DNA of 64,000 nucleotides from Cruorifilaria tuberocauda (taxonomy: Eukaryota; Nematoda; Chromadorea; Rhabditida; Onchocercidae): NCBI GenBank assembly GCA_013365365.1, contig JABVXU010000028.1:62001-126000 (forward strand), written 5' to 3'. Shown here in pieces: positions 10,601 to 24,600 of this stretch. The notes under the pieces are model-generated. The model was not told where the DNA came from. It made no database searches and saw only the letters and a program-made list of their open reading frames with translations. The position numbers were made by a program, and so were the translations under genes. Positions within the stretch are counted from its first letter, which is position 1. Every line of letters starts with the position of its first letter.

Positions 10601-13600
10601 CGATCTTCTCGATTACCTCCTTCATTATTGCATTCAATGGCTTTGTCAGTCGATTCAATAAGGAAGCAGTTAAATCATACTATAATAAATAGAGAAATCT
10701 TTTTGAAAAACTCATCGATAATATTAAAATATGTCATACAACAAAAATAAATAATCAACGCCAATAATAAAATTTTAAATCGTATATCTATTCGAAAAAT
10801 TAATTCGATTAAATTACTCGAAAAGTTAAACTATAATGAAAGATAACTTACAAATTCTTTTTTCATCTTTTCCCGTTTTTTCACTAGTTCGCATAACAGA
10901 CGAACACGCTCAAGATTCGTTCGTAGCAAGAAGTATGTTCTAGTCTCACTAGGATGTGCTTCCTGTCCAGATATCGGAGAAGCGTCAGCAGACTTGGATA
11001 GTGTTTTACTGTGCTGAAAAAATCCAACATCATTTTGTTCATTGAATGTTCAAAATTTAATATCTCACTTTCTGAAAATTTCTTCTATGGTTATTATTAC
11101 CTTGCTATAGGAAAAGATTTTGGAAGGATTTTTATTCATTTTATTACTTATTACTATAAATATGAAGAGGGAAAAAATTATCCAACATTAACTATAATTA
11201 GTAAATTCTATAATGATGTTTGCATTTCGAAGCTTTACTCACGATTAATCGCCGCAATAATGGTACTCCGAATCGTGATTTTCTCTTTAACGACCAATAA
11301 GCAACGATGTAACGAATTACACCCTCACTGATATCAGCTTTTTCACATATTCTCTTCAAACTGCAAAATTATGTAAATCAGGATATATCAGTAGTGGGAA
11401 TTTTCTAACGAAGAATGAGAATTATATTTTAAATTAAAATGTTCGAAAGGAAAAATTATTCATCGTAAAACGATATAAAATCTCCAAAGTGTTTCTACAG
11501 GGACGACCTTTTTAAGCTTTCGCTGGCAATTACCTTCAATATATTTGCAAAATTACAATATATACGATAACGATAAAGTGATAAAGTAATGATTGTACCT
11601 TTCGTGCGGAACAGTAGGAATAGAAACTGGTGGAATAACTGCCTGACTTGCTGCTAATTTTTCACGTGCTTTTTTCATCATTTCATCCTAAACAGCCTTA
11701 TTTGTTAACGAAAAAAGTTATCAGAATTAATATTTCAAAAGATTTTTTTATTGAACATGAATGAACGATTCAAAACATACCACTTTTTTCTTCTGCTTAG
11801 AGAAATCACTTCCATCATTTCTAAAAACATATGTATATATATTTGCAATCATGCTTCTATTCACTGTGACTATATCAAGACTTTTCAGCATTTTTCGATA
11901 CTTAGAGAACAGATTTGCGGTTAGGATTCTTGACAATGACTGATAATTCCAGTAACCACACTCAATTATAACGACAATATAATTACTATGATTATAATAT
12001 AATTTTTTTCTAAGTAAAATGTAATAGATCTATTGAAACATACTTTACAAAATCAGTCGAATGAAAATGGCAGTATGCCGTATACCGTACTTCGGTGCCA
12101 CCTTCCCGTTTGGGATTATCAACTATTTCAGCACGCATTTCCATACCCGCAGCATTCGCGCATGTTACGTGAAAGGAACGGGTACAGCTTTTCTGAAGGA
12201 ATGATTTAATATGCACTTTGTAGGAGATACGACTAAAAGCATCGTGCTAGCTAATACGAGAACTAATCAACATTCTGATATGTTGATATATCTGATATGT
12301 TCTAATATGATATAAATCAATATATTCCTACTTTTATCAAAATTTCAACACTTTCAATACTTAGGCAATGAACACTTTTTTAGTCCTGATCTTAAATGCC
12401 CAAGCTTTAACATTGCATCTCAACCAAGAATTCTATTGTGCTTCTTAGTTTCCTCCATTTATCATACGAACTATCCAGCTGAGCCGTGGCAAACGAGGTT
12501 AAATACTGTTTTAGTATTGAATTTACTAAACTATCACACGCTATATTTTGTTAATACAACTAACAAATTTCCCGAAGATCTCGTCTATTTCGATTCAAGT
12601 TCATGATCGTTAGTGAACTACTGATCGACCAATAAATTATTTGTCATACCCTAGAACACTGCAGGCATGCCCCCACTTTTTGCTTGCATACAATACATCT
12701 TAGCCGTTGTCTTCGTCTTAATGAATTTTCAATTCCATCAATTGGTTCCATAAAAACACTGTTGGCGAAATGAACCTAAGAAATTTTCACCAGTAAGAGT
12801 AAGAAAAAAACATAAAAAATAACAAGATAAAATTTAACCAACTCTAAATTTCGAAGAAATATGAATTTCCATTTCAAGTGCTCCGATCAGGAGGCGTAAC
12901 ATCATTGATTTAAGATATATTTAAGACATTAAAAGGATTGAAGAGATTACTTTACTCCTATATTTCCCGCTTATTTTATTTAAACTAGCAATTTTTCAAA
13001 TTATTATTAAAATTACAAATTACCAATAGTAATAACCTCATTCAGCCACAATGCACAAACAACATGAGCCCAACGGCTGTCAACCGTTTGTTTGAAAGCA
13101 CCATGTGAACTTGGGCAAAGTACACATGATACTGGTTTCGATGGTGACATCTGACAACGGCGACAAAGCCACTGACCCTCCGGAACATAAGGTACGCCAT
13201 AGCAATCCTGCGTTTTAATTAAAAAATGAATGCAGTTACCAGACCTTTGGAAGAGGATAAAAATAATGCAGACGAAATAGTTGAATTGAAATCACTGAGA
13301 CTAAGATGGAGTTAACAGTGTCAATGAAAATAGAAAAGGTACCGCAACCCTTAGTTTTTTTAAGGTTATAAATATTGCAAGCTCAAAATTAGATTAACAC
13401 ATCACTTATTTAAAATAAAAAAAGCGACATACTTGATGAACCGCAATATTGCACATATCACAAAATATAATTTGATTAATGTTGCTGCCTTCTCCATCAT
13501 TACATACACAGCACACAGCGTCTTGATCAACGAGACACTTATAATTACCATCACCTTTTGAACACTGTAATTGCTTATGCTAAGGTTCATAAGTCCAGTC

Positions 13601-14971
13601 AAGAAAGAAAAAGAAAAATTCTACTCTTTGCATTATTTCATTATTGCGAAATTTAGATTCCATAAAAGGATTTAAACATCAAATGAAAAAAATTAAATAC
13701 TCGATACTACCAGATGCTCAGGAAATTTTTTTTTTTGGAAGTCCTCAGAAAATATTGTTATAAAATAAAATTTAATTTTGTTTTAATGGTTTATTTTGAA
13801 GTGAATCGTATAATTCCTAAAATAAATTTATTAATGATGTGTTGACATATAACCATCCTGCCAAGTTGATGAAACTTGTATTATTCTATCCCTATGAGCG
13901 AAAATGCATCCTAACTTTAAATTATAGTCGATAATTACTAATGACATTTTTCAAATGTCCCAACAAGATGTCTTACTTGGAAAAAACTTTCTTTTTCTAA
14001 ACGATCCATTGCAATCTCAAAACTATGTACACTGAGACGCTCTTCACCAGCTTTCTCCAATTTCTTTGCAACAAGGTTTAACCATTTCATATCCTTAAAA
14101 AAAATTATATTAAGTTTTGTCTAAAGTTGCTGAAAATCCTGTAAGTTTTTTAATAAAAAAATTAACGATTAATTTTATTAGTATGTGGAATGAAGCTTAG
14201 ATATTGTAATAATGAAACTATTAAAAGAAACCTCCTCGTCAACATCATACTCTAAGACACTATCCATTTCTTCATTTAGTCTTACACGATATTTGATATA
14301 TCCTTTAGGCATTTCGAAATTTTTGGGCGATAGCAGCTTAGGCGATAGTCTGCGAACATTTACCTTAGGTAGTGTTGCAGTTACTCCACTGGCCTAAAGT
14401 ATTCCAAGCGTACATATTGAGATTATATTAAAGAATTCTAAAGATGTGTTAAATGTTATCACATTTAATGACTAACTAAAGTAGCTTCTAATTTGCACTT
14501 TTTATAGAATATACAATTAATATATCGAAATTCAACCAGAATATCTCATTTATAAGCACTGAGGAAATGATTTCAGAATTTAAGGCAATGCTATCGCATA
14601 TTTTAAGCTATGATGGAGTAAGAAAAAAATTAAATTCTCTGCCTATCGAAAAAACATAACTGCATTACATGCCTACTTCGATAAAGAATATTACTCTAGG
14701 TTTACTTTACATACAAAAAATGTAGAAAAACATATGATATGATGTCTACTCATTTGCAAAATTGGCACTCAAACGTTACATAGTATTTTTTCTTGATAGT
14801 ATGAAAATCTATTTTAATCAACAATACCTCTTTGTATCTTGCCAGTACGGCGCTGCTTTTTTCCTCCACTGATAATTGATCATCGGTGACAAAATTAACT
14901 GTCAGTGGTTGCATAACATTGATACGAACAGTACGCCCATCCATACAAGTACTTAGTACACGGTCCAACAT
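7656..14971 (-). CDS. lin-49: BRPF-family chromatin scaffold (LIN-49/peregrin)
   Basis: Nineteen exons: 14971-14828, 14393-14232, 14093-13977, 13564-13433, 13207-13037, 12775-12650, 12192-12044, 11820-11781, 11687-11599, 11360-11243, 11013-10852, 10679-10581, 10292-10207, 10103-9920, 9539-9308, 9001-8816, 8528-8428, 8266-8166, 7767-7656; 836 residues. Order of domains: Enhancer-of-Polycomb-like segment (~85-140); PHD1 (~155-205; [25 protein letters not shown]); zinc knuckle plus extended PHD2 (~212-345; [31 protein letters not shown]); bromodomain (~485-590; the acetyl-lysine Asn is kept in CSTFN); a basic Arg/Lys linker; PWWP (~740-800; [16 protein letters not shown]). BRPF proteins scaffold MYST histone acetyltransferases with ING and MEAF6 subunits and read histone H3. 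The N-terminal C2H2 finger of vertebrate BRPF1 is not seen. A TTTTCAG acceptor 7 nt before the ATG suggests trans-splicing. Confidence 0.95.
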
Positions 14972-15691
14972 TTCTATTCTGAAAATAACATTTCTGAAAT
15001 CTAATCCCTAAATCTTTCAATTTCAAAATTCCTTATTCCAATATTCATTTCAAATAATTTATATCACAGCATGGTAAACATGTAAAAGATACAAATCCTC
15101 CATTTCCATTCTATTCTGATTAAAACAAACTGATGTAAAACAATTCAAAATGTTACTGTTAACAAGATTTATAATTCTTACAAGGAGAAAATAATAAAGT
15201 CTGTATGATATAAGAAATCGCACAGAATAGAGAAGTTTTTTAATATCATAGAAATGACATTTTTAAGCTGAATTATGGCATAATTAAAGCCTTCATTTTG
15301 TACTTTCATAATTTTATAAAACAAATATGTTACCTTAAAATCTTAACAGGTATCTTAAAAGATACACAACAATAAACGTTTTTACGAAACAATCCCGAAG
15401 AATTCCCGATTTCGGCTCAAAACAAAATTTAAAGAAACAAAATGATAGACAAACTGACTCTGAATCTTTATTCTCTGATTGGAAAGTCACAACTTCGAGC
15501 TCGTTGCGCCGTACACACTATATCTACAGTACGACCACAATACCGCAATCAAAAGAAACGGACAGAAAATAGCAACGATATTGAAATGTGGTCAAATATA
15601 ACGGTAGGCCACGTACCGCATTATATCTTAGTGCAGTGGAGACTGCGCGCGGTTCTTTCTGGATTGTGGAATTTAGCGCGAGTAAATGGAT

Positions 15692-15704
15692 AGGTTAAAG
15701 GTTA
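15692..15704 (+). promoter_or_regulatory. DR1-type hormone-response-like element
   Basis: AGGTTA-A-AGGTTA is two identical half-sites in direct repeat with a 1-nt spacer. This is the arrangement bound by HNF4/RXR-type nuclear receptors, a family greatly expanded in nematodes. It lies between lin-49 and rad21. A near-identical element occurs upstream of rab-14 at 28180-28192. Binding is inferred only. Confidence 0.35.
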
Positions 15705-16021
15705 CAGGAGATTCTTTATAATATTGATGTTACAATGTAGAATAGAAAAAATTACGCCTAACTAAATGTATTTATTGTATGTTGTGCCATTCATTTGCTG
15801 GTTTCATAATTACTTCCGTTTTTAACCTATTTTTTGTTTAATCTGCAGTTCACTGCATAGTCGATTCTGATAACATTATCAAAAATCGTTTTTCTGACAT
15901 AATGCCATATTTGGCATTCTATATATATATCGCGAGATAATTTGTATTCTGGTTTTGTCAACAAATATATTTGGAATTTTGTATTACTTTTAAATCATCT
16001 AAAACTATAACAACTTAAAAG

Positions 16022-16038
16022 TTATATATATATATATA
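16022..16038. repeat. (TA)n microsatellite
   Basis: An uninterrupted run of alternating T and A of about 16 bases lies upstream of rad21. It is simple sequence with no other feature. Confidence 0.7.
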
Positions 16039-16165
16039 CGAATCATCTATACATCAATACATATAAACATGTGAAGAAAAAACATGATTATATAAATTTG
16101 TTCATTTTTTTGCTTTTATGTTTAAATTTTAATTGGTGTAATACCTCCAGGTCTTTCTTGAAGGA

Positions 16166-19100
16166 ATGTTTTATGCCCAGTTCGTCTTATCAAAAAAAGG
16201 TCCACTAGCCAAAATCTGGCTGGCTGCACACTGGGAGAAAAAATTATCAAAAGCGCAAATTTATGAAACAAATGTGCAGGATGCTGTGGATGAAATATTA
16301 AAACCTAAGGTGAGTATCTTGATCGAGTTTATCAATTTATGAAGTAAGACAGTTGTAGGACTAAGTTGGGTATTTTGTCCCTGTTGAAAGGAATTAGCAA
16401 TTAATTTCAGCTGAAAATTACGAGCACAAATTTTTTTCTAAGTGACTCAACCTTTTTAGGTTAAAATGGCCCTGCGTACTACGGGACATCTATTACTGGG
16501 TATTGTGCGAATATATTCGCGCAAAGCGAAATATCTTTTGGCTGATTGTAATGAAGCATTCCTCAAAATTAAAATGGCATTCCGTCCTGGTCAAGTGGAA
16601 TTGGATGAAGATGGGCAACAAGCTGCAAGTGCTGCCATTAATCTTCCAGAAGTAAGTTTTGTATAATTCATTTTTTTGTGTTTCCGGTTTCCCTTTATTT
16701 CTTTCATGTTTTGAGTTACTAAACCTATACTTCATGTTCATATAATTGCTGAAATTTAAGGTGTTTCATGATTTTGATGCTGCATTACCGGATTTCAATG
16801 AGTTAGACATGCATGCACAAATTCATATCAACCAGAGTCGAATTGATGATATTACTCTGAAAGAAGATCTTATACCGGAAGCAACAGACATGCCTTTTGG
16901 GGCAGAATTCGGGGTATTTATATTAATAATTGATTTGTGTTCTTTTGAATTTTCATGCTAATATCCTACTGAATTTTTGTGGTTTATATTGTTTTTCTAG
17001 ATCTTAAAAATATGGTCAAGTAAGCATTTTCAGGGCGATGATTTTGGAGAAAGTTCACTAGGTTTATTCAGCGATGTTAACATTGAAGAAGCTCGTGAAC
17101 GCGTATCCTATGCTCCGGAGGCAGGAATCAGTAGATCTGCAGCAACGCTTTTGGAGGAATCTGAACCAGGTATCGAGAAGGGTGATGTTATTAGCGGGAA
17201 ACCAATGGATGTTGATATTGCTGATCATCTCGGAATGCCGATGCCGGATGATGATTTTGGTGATTTCCCTGCAGACAATATGCTGGACGGTAAGCTTTTC
17301 TGATCGGTTTACGGAAACGAGTCAAGCATATTCGAATTACTTCCAAAAGATCATTTACTGGACTAAAGGCATCGTTACATCTGGTTTGCGTGGATTATTT
17401 AAAACAGTAGCAGTTCCAAATGATTTCTTTAAATTAATCCGATTATAAACCTTTCAATGTTTTTGCACTTAATATTAGTAGGCACACATTATTAATATAA
17501 TATCAAGTTTGATAAAGTATTTGTTCTTAATAAATTTTTTACCCTGAAATTTTTAAAATGAAATCTATAGATAATAAATACAGCAAAATCTGTTATATTG
17601 TTCAGAGGTAATCTTCAATGAGACTGAGTTGGCAAAAAGCTTAGACGCAATGGAAGCTCCCGGAGCTGAGCATGATATTCCAATGGAAACTGAAGATGTC
17701 GCAGCGACAGCAATAGCAGGACTTGTAATTCCCACTGCTGGTGTGTTCTATAATTCTTGTATTAACTGTATTTGTTAGTTCCATTAATGCTAATTCATGC
17801 TTAAGGTGGACTAACCAATGAAAGTTTTACTCTCGAACCGCTCGACGCAGCTGCTGTTGCTGTAGCCGGTATCGAAAAGCCAGGACGACCGAAACGTAAA
17901 CGTCGATTGATAGTTGACGAACAGAAGAATATTTCAGGCGACGAAATGAAAGGAAATATGGCTGAATACAGGTACGCAAGCGCAATACACTATAATTTGT
18001 GTTCGTTTTGTTCATTATTCATCCAATCAAAAGTGAACTAATAGCAATACAAGGGGTAAAGTCTGTAAAAAATCTGTAGAAAATACTTCGTGTAGGTTAA
18101 ATGTGATGAAATAGAGTTGAGTCTAAAAATTTGAACCAAATTTTGTTTCAAAATCAATCCTCTTTGCAGAGACACGCTGCAACCATTGGATCTTGCACCG
18201 CCAACGAGGAAATTGATGAAGCTCAAAGAAACTGGAACTGCTGACAAACTATTTGCTATTCCAGGTTGTGCACATTTACGAGCACAAAACCTTTTGAAGG
18301 TAAATTTAAAAACTGAAAAATTATATAAAGATTTGTTAGTTCTAAATGTCTTTTAGTTTCTCCAAATGATCATTTAAAAAATTTTTTCTATGATTCTTGT
18401 AAAATGTTCAGTATTAGTTATCTGTGATAACAATTTTACTCATTATTTTATAGTTATATCGTTCTCATCTTGTTTACCGTGTGGATAGTGCAAGCGCCCT
18501 CACAGGGGACCAAATACGAAAGGATTTGGAAATGGCAGAACATGTTGATGATAACATCGAGCCCGAGGGCAGCATTATCTCGGGACTTTTGGTATAAATT
18601 TTTAGAAAATTTTTGGTATTTCTGGTGATTATATTTCCTTACCCAGTCGTTTGTTCACTCGAAAAGTTTTGCTTAAAATTTTTTTGTGATTGGAAAAGGA
18701 GAGAGGCTATTTCAGGAGGATCGTATGGATGACTTTGATGACGTGGGCATGGCAGCAATGTCACCAGACGAAAATATAGGACAGTTAGAGACAATTCCAG
18801 AAGAAGAAGTACCGATCGTTCCAGAAGAGCAGCTAGTGTCCATTACTAAAGATGCCGTCGTGAGTCCTGAAAAGAAAAAAGAACGAAAAAGCCGAACCGA
18901 AGTATTGCTTTTTTGAGATTTTTGGATAATTCAGTTTTTAAATAGATTTGAATGAGTAATTTCGGTTTACAGCGTACAATAGATGAAGATGAAACAGGAG
19001 CTGATGGTGAAGATGAGCATAGGTGGACCAAAAGAACGCAAAATGTTCTAAATTCTATTTCAACTAAAATTAAGTCTTCTGCAGATGGAAAAGTATGTTT

Positions 19101-19484
19101 CTTGTTATAGATTTTTAAATACTAAACATGAATTACTTTGATTGGGGTGCAAATTTCTGTGCGACTGTTGAATATATGATGATTTTCGTTCCTTATTGCT
19201 AGAAAACTCGTGTCCTGTAGTAGAAAGGCTTTAGAAGGAAGTGAAACACATAAATATAAATACCTGCGTCCTTATGCTTTTAAGATGAGGTGTGACGTGC
19301 AGGTTTTTAGATATTATTCACTGATCTTCTTACGAAAGGTTCGACGCGAAAAACCGCTGCTCAAAAGTTTTCCATGTTGCTTGTTTTAAAAAAATGGCAA
19401 GCGATTGATGTGCAGCAAGCAGAACCATATGGTGAAATCATGATTTCAGCTGGACCAAATATCACATCTGCAGTATCTTCTTAA
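16166..19484 (+). CDS. rad21: Cohesin kleisin subunit RAD21 (COH-1/SCC1 type)
   Basis: Eleven exons: 16166-16309, 16460-16651, 16761-16913, 17034-17289, 17606-17740, 17806-17971, 18170-18299, 18454-18591, 18716-18901, 18973-19092, 19311-19484; 597 residues. The N-terminal SMC3-binding domain (1-~105) is nearly identical to other RAD21 proteins ([56 protein letters not shown]). The middle holds an acidic linker, a basic RKRRLIVDE motif and [15 protein letters not shown], conserved in the SA/STAG-binding region. The C-terminal winged helix (~541-597) has [20 protein letters not shown] and ends AEPYGEI, closing the ring on SMC1. The product bridges SMC1 and SMC3 for sister-chromatid cohesion and is cut by separase. 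The whole-length match favours the mitotic paralog over REC-8. The short linker makes it smaller than human RAD21 (631). Confidence 0.96.
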
Positions 19485-21674
19485 TTATACCTCCTCATTG
19501 TTTTTCTAAATTTATTCATATAAAGATATAAAATTTAGAAAAAAAATGATTATATTTCTTACATTATTCTCGAATTCAAAGCTATGACGATCACTATTTT
19601 TTACTAACATTTACAATATTTTTGAAATACGTGAGTGTCTGGTGTAAATTAATCAGTTGGTTAGGGAGTATGAGTGATTTTGGTCTTCATTCTAGTCACA
19701 AATGCACCAAAAACAGCTGGAAGTATTAGAACCAGTTAGTAAATTTGTGTATTGCAAATTTTTTAATTGCTATAGAACCAAACAAATATAGTATGAAATC
19801 TTCCAAATAAACTTCGTTTCTTCAAATTTGTGATAATTAGATATATTAAATTTTTCATTCCATTCCATCATTCAAGTTACATTTTCTGAATAATATTTTA
19901 GTATGATTTTCATTGGTCATTTCAGCATATTTACTATGCCTCTGTTGTTTTCTTTTTATACTGTGAAGTGTTTTCCTTTGTTATCAAAAATTTATCCAGT
20001 ACTTTTTTTATCAGTTCTTAAGTCTACTACAGAACGATGTTCCTTGCTTCTAGCTTGATTTCCTTAGATTTATGAGCTTCTGTTTCCGTATTGCATGAAA
20101 AATATGAAATCCGGTGCCACGTTGTTATGTAAATTGAGTGCACCAAGTGATCATTTTTTGTTAGCGGAACATTACGCACCCTTGCTCTTCCAAAGATGGA
20201 ATGAATATCACTTTCATTCTTATAAAATAATTTATAAATTTACCACTATAAGTATTGAATAATTCTTGGATTTGTACATTTTGTAATTAGCCGAGCTGTA
20301 AAGTAGACAATATCCTCTTTATGATACTTTTTTCGTTTAGTCATCGTGTGATTATTCCAGTTACCGTAGGGATAGTAGGGAAAGCCATAGTTCTTGTTGC
20401 TGATCTCTTGACAGAATATTATTAACTTTCTTATCTTTCGTAAATTCTCGCATAATTGAATGAATCAAATCAAAAATTTATATGCGTTTATACTTTCATA
20501 CTTCTTGTACATGTCATACTTATATTTGTGTGATTCGATCGAAATAAATTATGCTTCATTGAAAATTTTTCTTCAATCATTTGCATCAGCAAAAGTAAAA
20601 ATTAAAAATTCCAAGAGGAGAACGAAAGATTGCAAATTTTCATAATTTTCTGGCGCGTGATCTCGAAGAGAAGCAAAAAAACTGAAAAGAAAGGAGACAT
20701 TTGCTAATCATTACTTTAGTCGGCGAAGTATATCGTAGATGATTTGTTGCTCTCTCATTCTTCAGTCGCCTTAATCTGTTTGTGAAATTTGCTCCAAATT
20801 TGTTTTGCATGTAAACTTAGTTTCAATTAATTTTGGGAGTGGATTTAGAAGGAAAAAGACCAAGAAAACTTGATGACAATTGAGGTGATGTAATTGATAT
20901 AATTAAAATGTTAGGATAGAATAGAATTTTATAATGCTGAAAAAATATATCATTTGGCATTAATGGTAAGATATTTAAAAGGAATATTTTTTATGATTTT
21001 ATTTTAATTACTATAAATTTACTTGATGTAGTCAATGTCGACTGATCATATAAAATCTTGGATTACTACACGTTTCATTAATATTTATTTAAATTTTTGG
21101 ACATGAATATATGCTAAATATCTGACAGATTGCATGAATAAGTATTTAGTATTATTTCCTCTTGTTCAAAGTAGAAGTGAACCATGGTGTAGGTATTTCG
21201 GAGAAATGTTTGCTGTAATTCTCATTTGAAGTGAGAGTAATTATCCTACTGGATCAAAGTATGCAATAAAAAGCCTAATAATAATTGGTAGTCATCGTGT
21301 TATGTCTCACAACGATGAAATATTAATTAATAATAATAATAATAACAATAATAATAATAAATAATTAGCAATAATTAGTGCTAATAATTAATGATAACAA
21401 TAATTAATTGGCATAATTACAAATAATAATTATGAATAAAAAAATATATTTTATAGTATAGAATGTTGAGAGATCAACTGCTTGAAATGAGGTACGTGTT
21501 AAGGAAGATAATATCGTTTTAATGTATTAAATGTTAAATGTTACAACAGTTCCAGTAACGTCGTATCACATGTTTGGCACTTTCCGTTATCAGTTATGTA
21601 TCGAATGATCGAATCGCTATAAAAGATTTAATGTTGAAGTGGTAAATAACATGCGATATTTTATCTTCAGGAAG
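19485..21674. other. Intergenic 2.2 kb, no gene recognised
   Basis: AT-rich spacer between the rad21 stop and the next start codon. It holds the rad21 3' UTR at the left and an (AAT)n microsatellite near 21331-21362. The final bases, TTTTATCTTCAG (21659-21670), look like a trans-splice acceptor for the following gene. A 61-codon frame at 20460-20645 is not convincing. Confidence 0.55.
21331..21362. repeat. (AAT)n microsatellite
   Basis: Ten or so AAT units with one AAC interruption, followed by further degenerate AATTA words to about 21420. Simple-sequence expansion in an intergenic region. Confidence 0.75.
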
Positions 21675-24600
21675 ATGGAGATTCCGACAGCAAAGCGAAA
21701 TTCATTAATGTTTCTTGGATTTCTATCCACCGTTACATCACTTCTTTGGTTTCTTACTGTTATTGCTATGTACTGGAATTCACCATATCAGGTAATATCA
21801 CTTTCGGAAGGATTCGTCTGATGAATGTATTCTGAAGACGCATATCATTGTTGTAAAAACGAAATAAATGATAATATTAATCTGCTAATAAATAAAATTG
21901 AAAGAGCAGATTAAACGATATTATATTTACAGTATATTGCATTATAATATACGGTATTATAAATTTCTTAATTCGTCGAGACTTAAGGTAGAAAAGCAAT
22001 CGAACATTTGAAGTGGAATTGATAGAGAGTGTATTTAGGCAATTGGATTGTATGAATATCGTTGGTTGTTATCATCACTAATAGTTACAACATTCTTCTT
22101 TTATCTTTTCATCAATTATGAGTCACTGATAATCTTCACGGCGGCTTATGCATCAGCTCAATATACATTTGCGTACAGTATCGTATCCATAGTACTTAAT
22201 ATTATGAATTTTTCTCACATTTTTACCATTTGGTCACTCAAAGATCGTAGTGAAACAGCGGATTACTTACGATTGAATACTTTTTTTGGTTTGTTATCAC
22301 TTGTCAGTATGTTTGTAACGTATTGCTTACTTAAAAACTTGATCGAGCTAGCACGAAATATTGAACCAAATATGGAATCATTTGAGCGCAAATATAAAAT
22401 TATGGTTAGTGTTTGAATAATTTTCAACTTAAGTTTCAATTTGAATTCTTTTTAAATCTGAATTCTAGTCATTAAAGAGTTTCAGTGTCTAACTCAACTT
22501 GAACTTAAGATTAAATGTCTCCAAAATTGTCTCCAAAAAATACATTCATTCATAACCAATACACATACGTCCATGATATTTTATTCGAAATAATTTTACA
22601 GTTTTGTTCCATGCTTCATTTTGTCTTTGGATTTTTAAACTTTGCATTGTGCTACAGAATGAACATAGATGCTCCGTAAGTCATTATTCATTAATCTAAT
22701 TACTTCTATGTATGTTACGTCACTTATTTACATCATAATTTATTTATTTATCTCAAAAAAAAAATTACCAGTGGTCATTTTTCTTAATTAATTTAATTAA
22801 CATTTATCATCATTTAATTTCAATTGACTGACATATTGATTATTTTGCAGGTACTCTGCATCATTTATCGTACAACAATTCTGTTGTACATTTTCATCGT
22901 TATCAATTGCATACATGCAATGTCATTTTCGAAATGCATGCAACATGCCGATTTTGCGTACAGTTGTCATCATGAATGTATGCCAGTTTCTTCAAGAAAT
23001 AACGTACGCATATAGCACCTATACGCTAATTATGATTACGCGACGAAAAGATGACGTGACAGCGAACAAATTTAATCCAGACGATGATGATGAAGTAACT
23101 ACCTTGCATTCATTTAAGGAAAAATTCTTATCATTTAGTTTAATTTTAATAAAAAAAATTTCAGTAAATATTAGCATAAATTTCTAATAGTAATGAGACT
23201 TTTCAGTTACTATCTTTCAGCATAAGTTGCTAAGTAAAAATAAAAATAAAAATAATCAAACTTTTTTGATGAATACCATATTTATTAATACTATTAATAG
23301 AATATGAAAGATAGAAATGAATAATATTGATAGATTGAATATTGGTTCGTAAATAACTTGTTCCGGATTATTTCTCATTTATTTCTTCGTTATCCGGAAA
23401 TGACTTATCATCTAAATGTTTAGTAGAAAGAAAATACTTACATGTATGTCGCCTACATTTTTTAGTATCATTCATAGAATTTGTATCAATAATGAAATTT
23501 TCTCAACTAAATTTAAAATTCCAGAAATTATTTTCTTTAGGAAAAAAATCCTCTGTCATTACTTTTGTTTTAGGCTTTGCGCTTATTAATTGGATCATTT
23601 ACAATTCATGGCATACGGCTTGTTATCTGTGCATATGCTGCGACTGTTCTCGCAAAAAAAGCATTTCTTGCTGAAGTTTTACATCGTATCCGATTTTCAG
23701 CTGAGCGTGGAATTACTACTGAGGAGGCTACACAAGCTGATAATACTGGTATTAATATTAGTAAATTATTTCCATTTTCATGCTTGGACATTGGGATTTT
23801 CAAGTTCTAAAGTTTCTTTTCAGGAATTTATATAAAATATAATTAAATCTGATTAAATATAGTAATATTATAAACTGATGCAATATAAATACATTGCATA
23901 TTACTATCCCAAAATTTGAATTAAATGTATTTTTAAAATGAAGAGACAAAAAATTCAGTTCTCGTAAATTCCTTTTGCTCGCTGAAATTTTTAATCTGTT
24001 TCAGACAAACAGGAAACTAAAAAGTTGTTTTATTGTGGTCTAATCTTATCAGTTATGTGTATTGCTATGGATGTTGTTTATTATATATTCAGTAGTGCAA
24101 AACGAATTGGTTATACGGGAATTTCATTAGCTTACACAATTTGCTTACTATTTATGTATCATCATTATCGAAAAGGGCGGAGAATTATGTTTTTAGTATG
24201 CTTTCAAACAATTTAATTATCATGTTTCATAGATAATATTATTATTCCATTCTGAAATCATCTTCATGCATATCTTCATGTTTCGTTTTGTTAAATAAAT
24301 TAAAATTTTTTACATTAAATGAGCATTCTACTTCTTATTGAAACTAACCGAAATTTCTCATATGATTTGACAGTATATTCGCTATTTAAAATTAAAATTT
24401 CACTTATTATTTCACAGTCAATTTCAGAAGCTTCTAAGTGTTTTATCAATTATCATCTTAAATTCATCTATTCATACACTTTCCGTGTTTTTTGAATCCA
24501 TGTTTTCCGGCAAATTATATTCCATCATGGATAGCAGCATTGAAAATTTTATAGTTAACAGTAAGAATTATTTGTTTGCTTGATTATATTGCTAAGAGTT

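Larger units (their letters stand above)
14972..16165. promoter_or_regulatory. Divergent promoter region between lin-49 and rad21
   Basis: About 1.2 kb separates the two start codons, which face away from each other. The stretch 15480-15700 is locally more GC-rich than its surroundings. It ends with a direct-repeat-1 motif (15692-15704). A (TA)n run lies at 16022-16038. An 83-codon plus-strand frame (15442-15693) lies in the GC-richer part but resembles nothing I know and lacks splice continuation. The acceptor at 16143-16150 (ACCTCCAG) could be a trans-splice site for rad21. Confidence 0.5.

Noticed and set aside
15442..15693. 83-codon plus-strand frame in the lin-49/rad21 promoter
   Set aside because: Longer than neighbours because the area is GC-richer; no family and no splice continuation seen.
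17074..17448. 124-codon plus-strand frame
   Set aside because: Lies in another frame over rad21 exon 4 and runs into the intron; the exon 4 frame has strong homology and a consensus donor at 17290.
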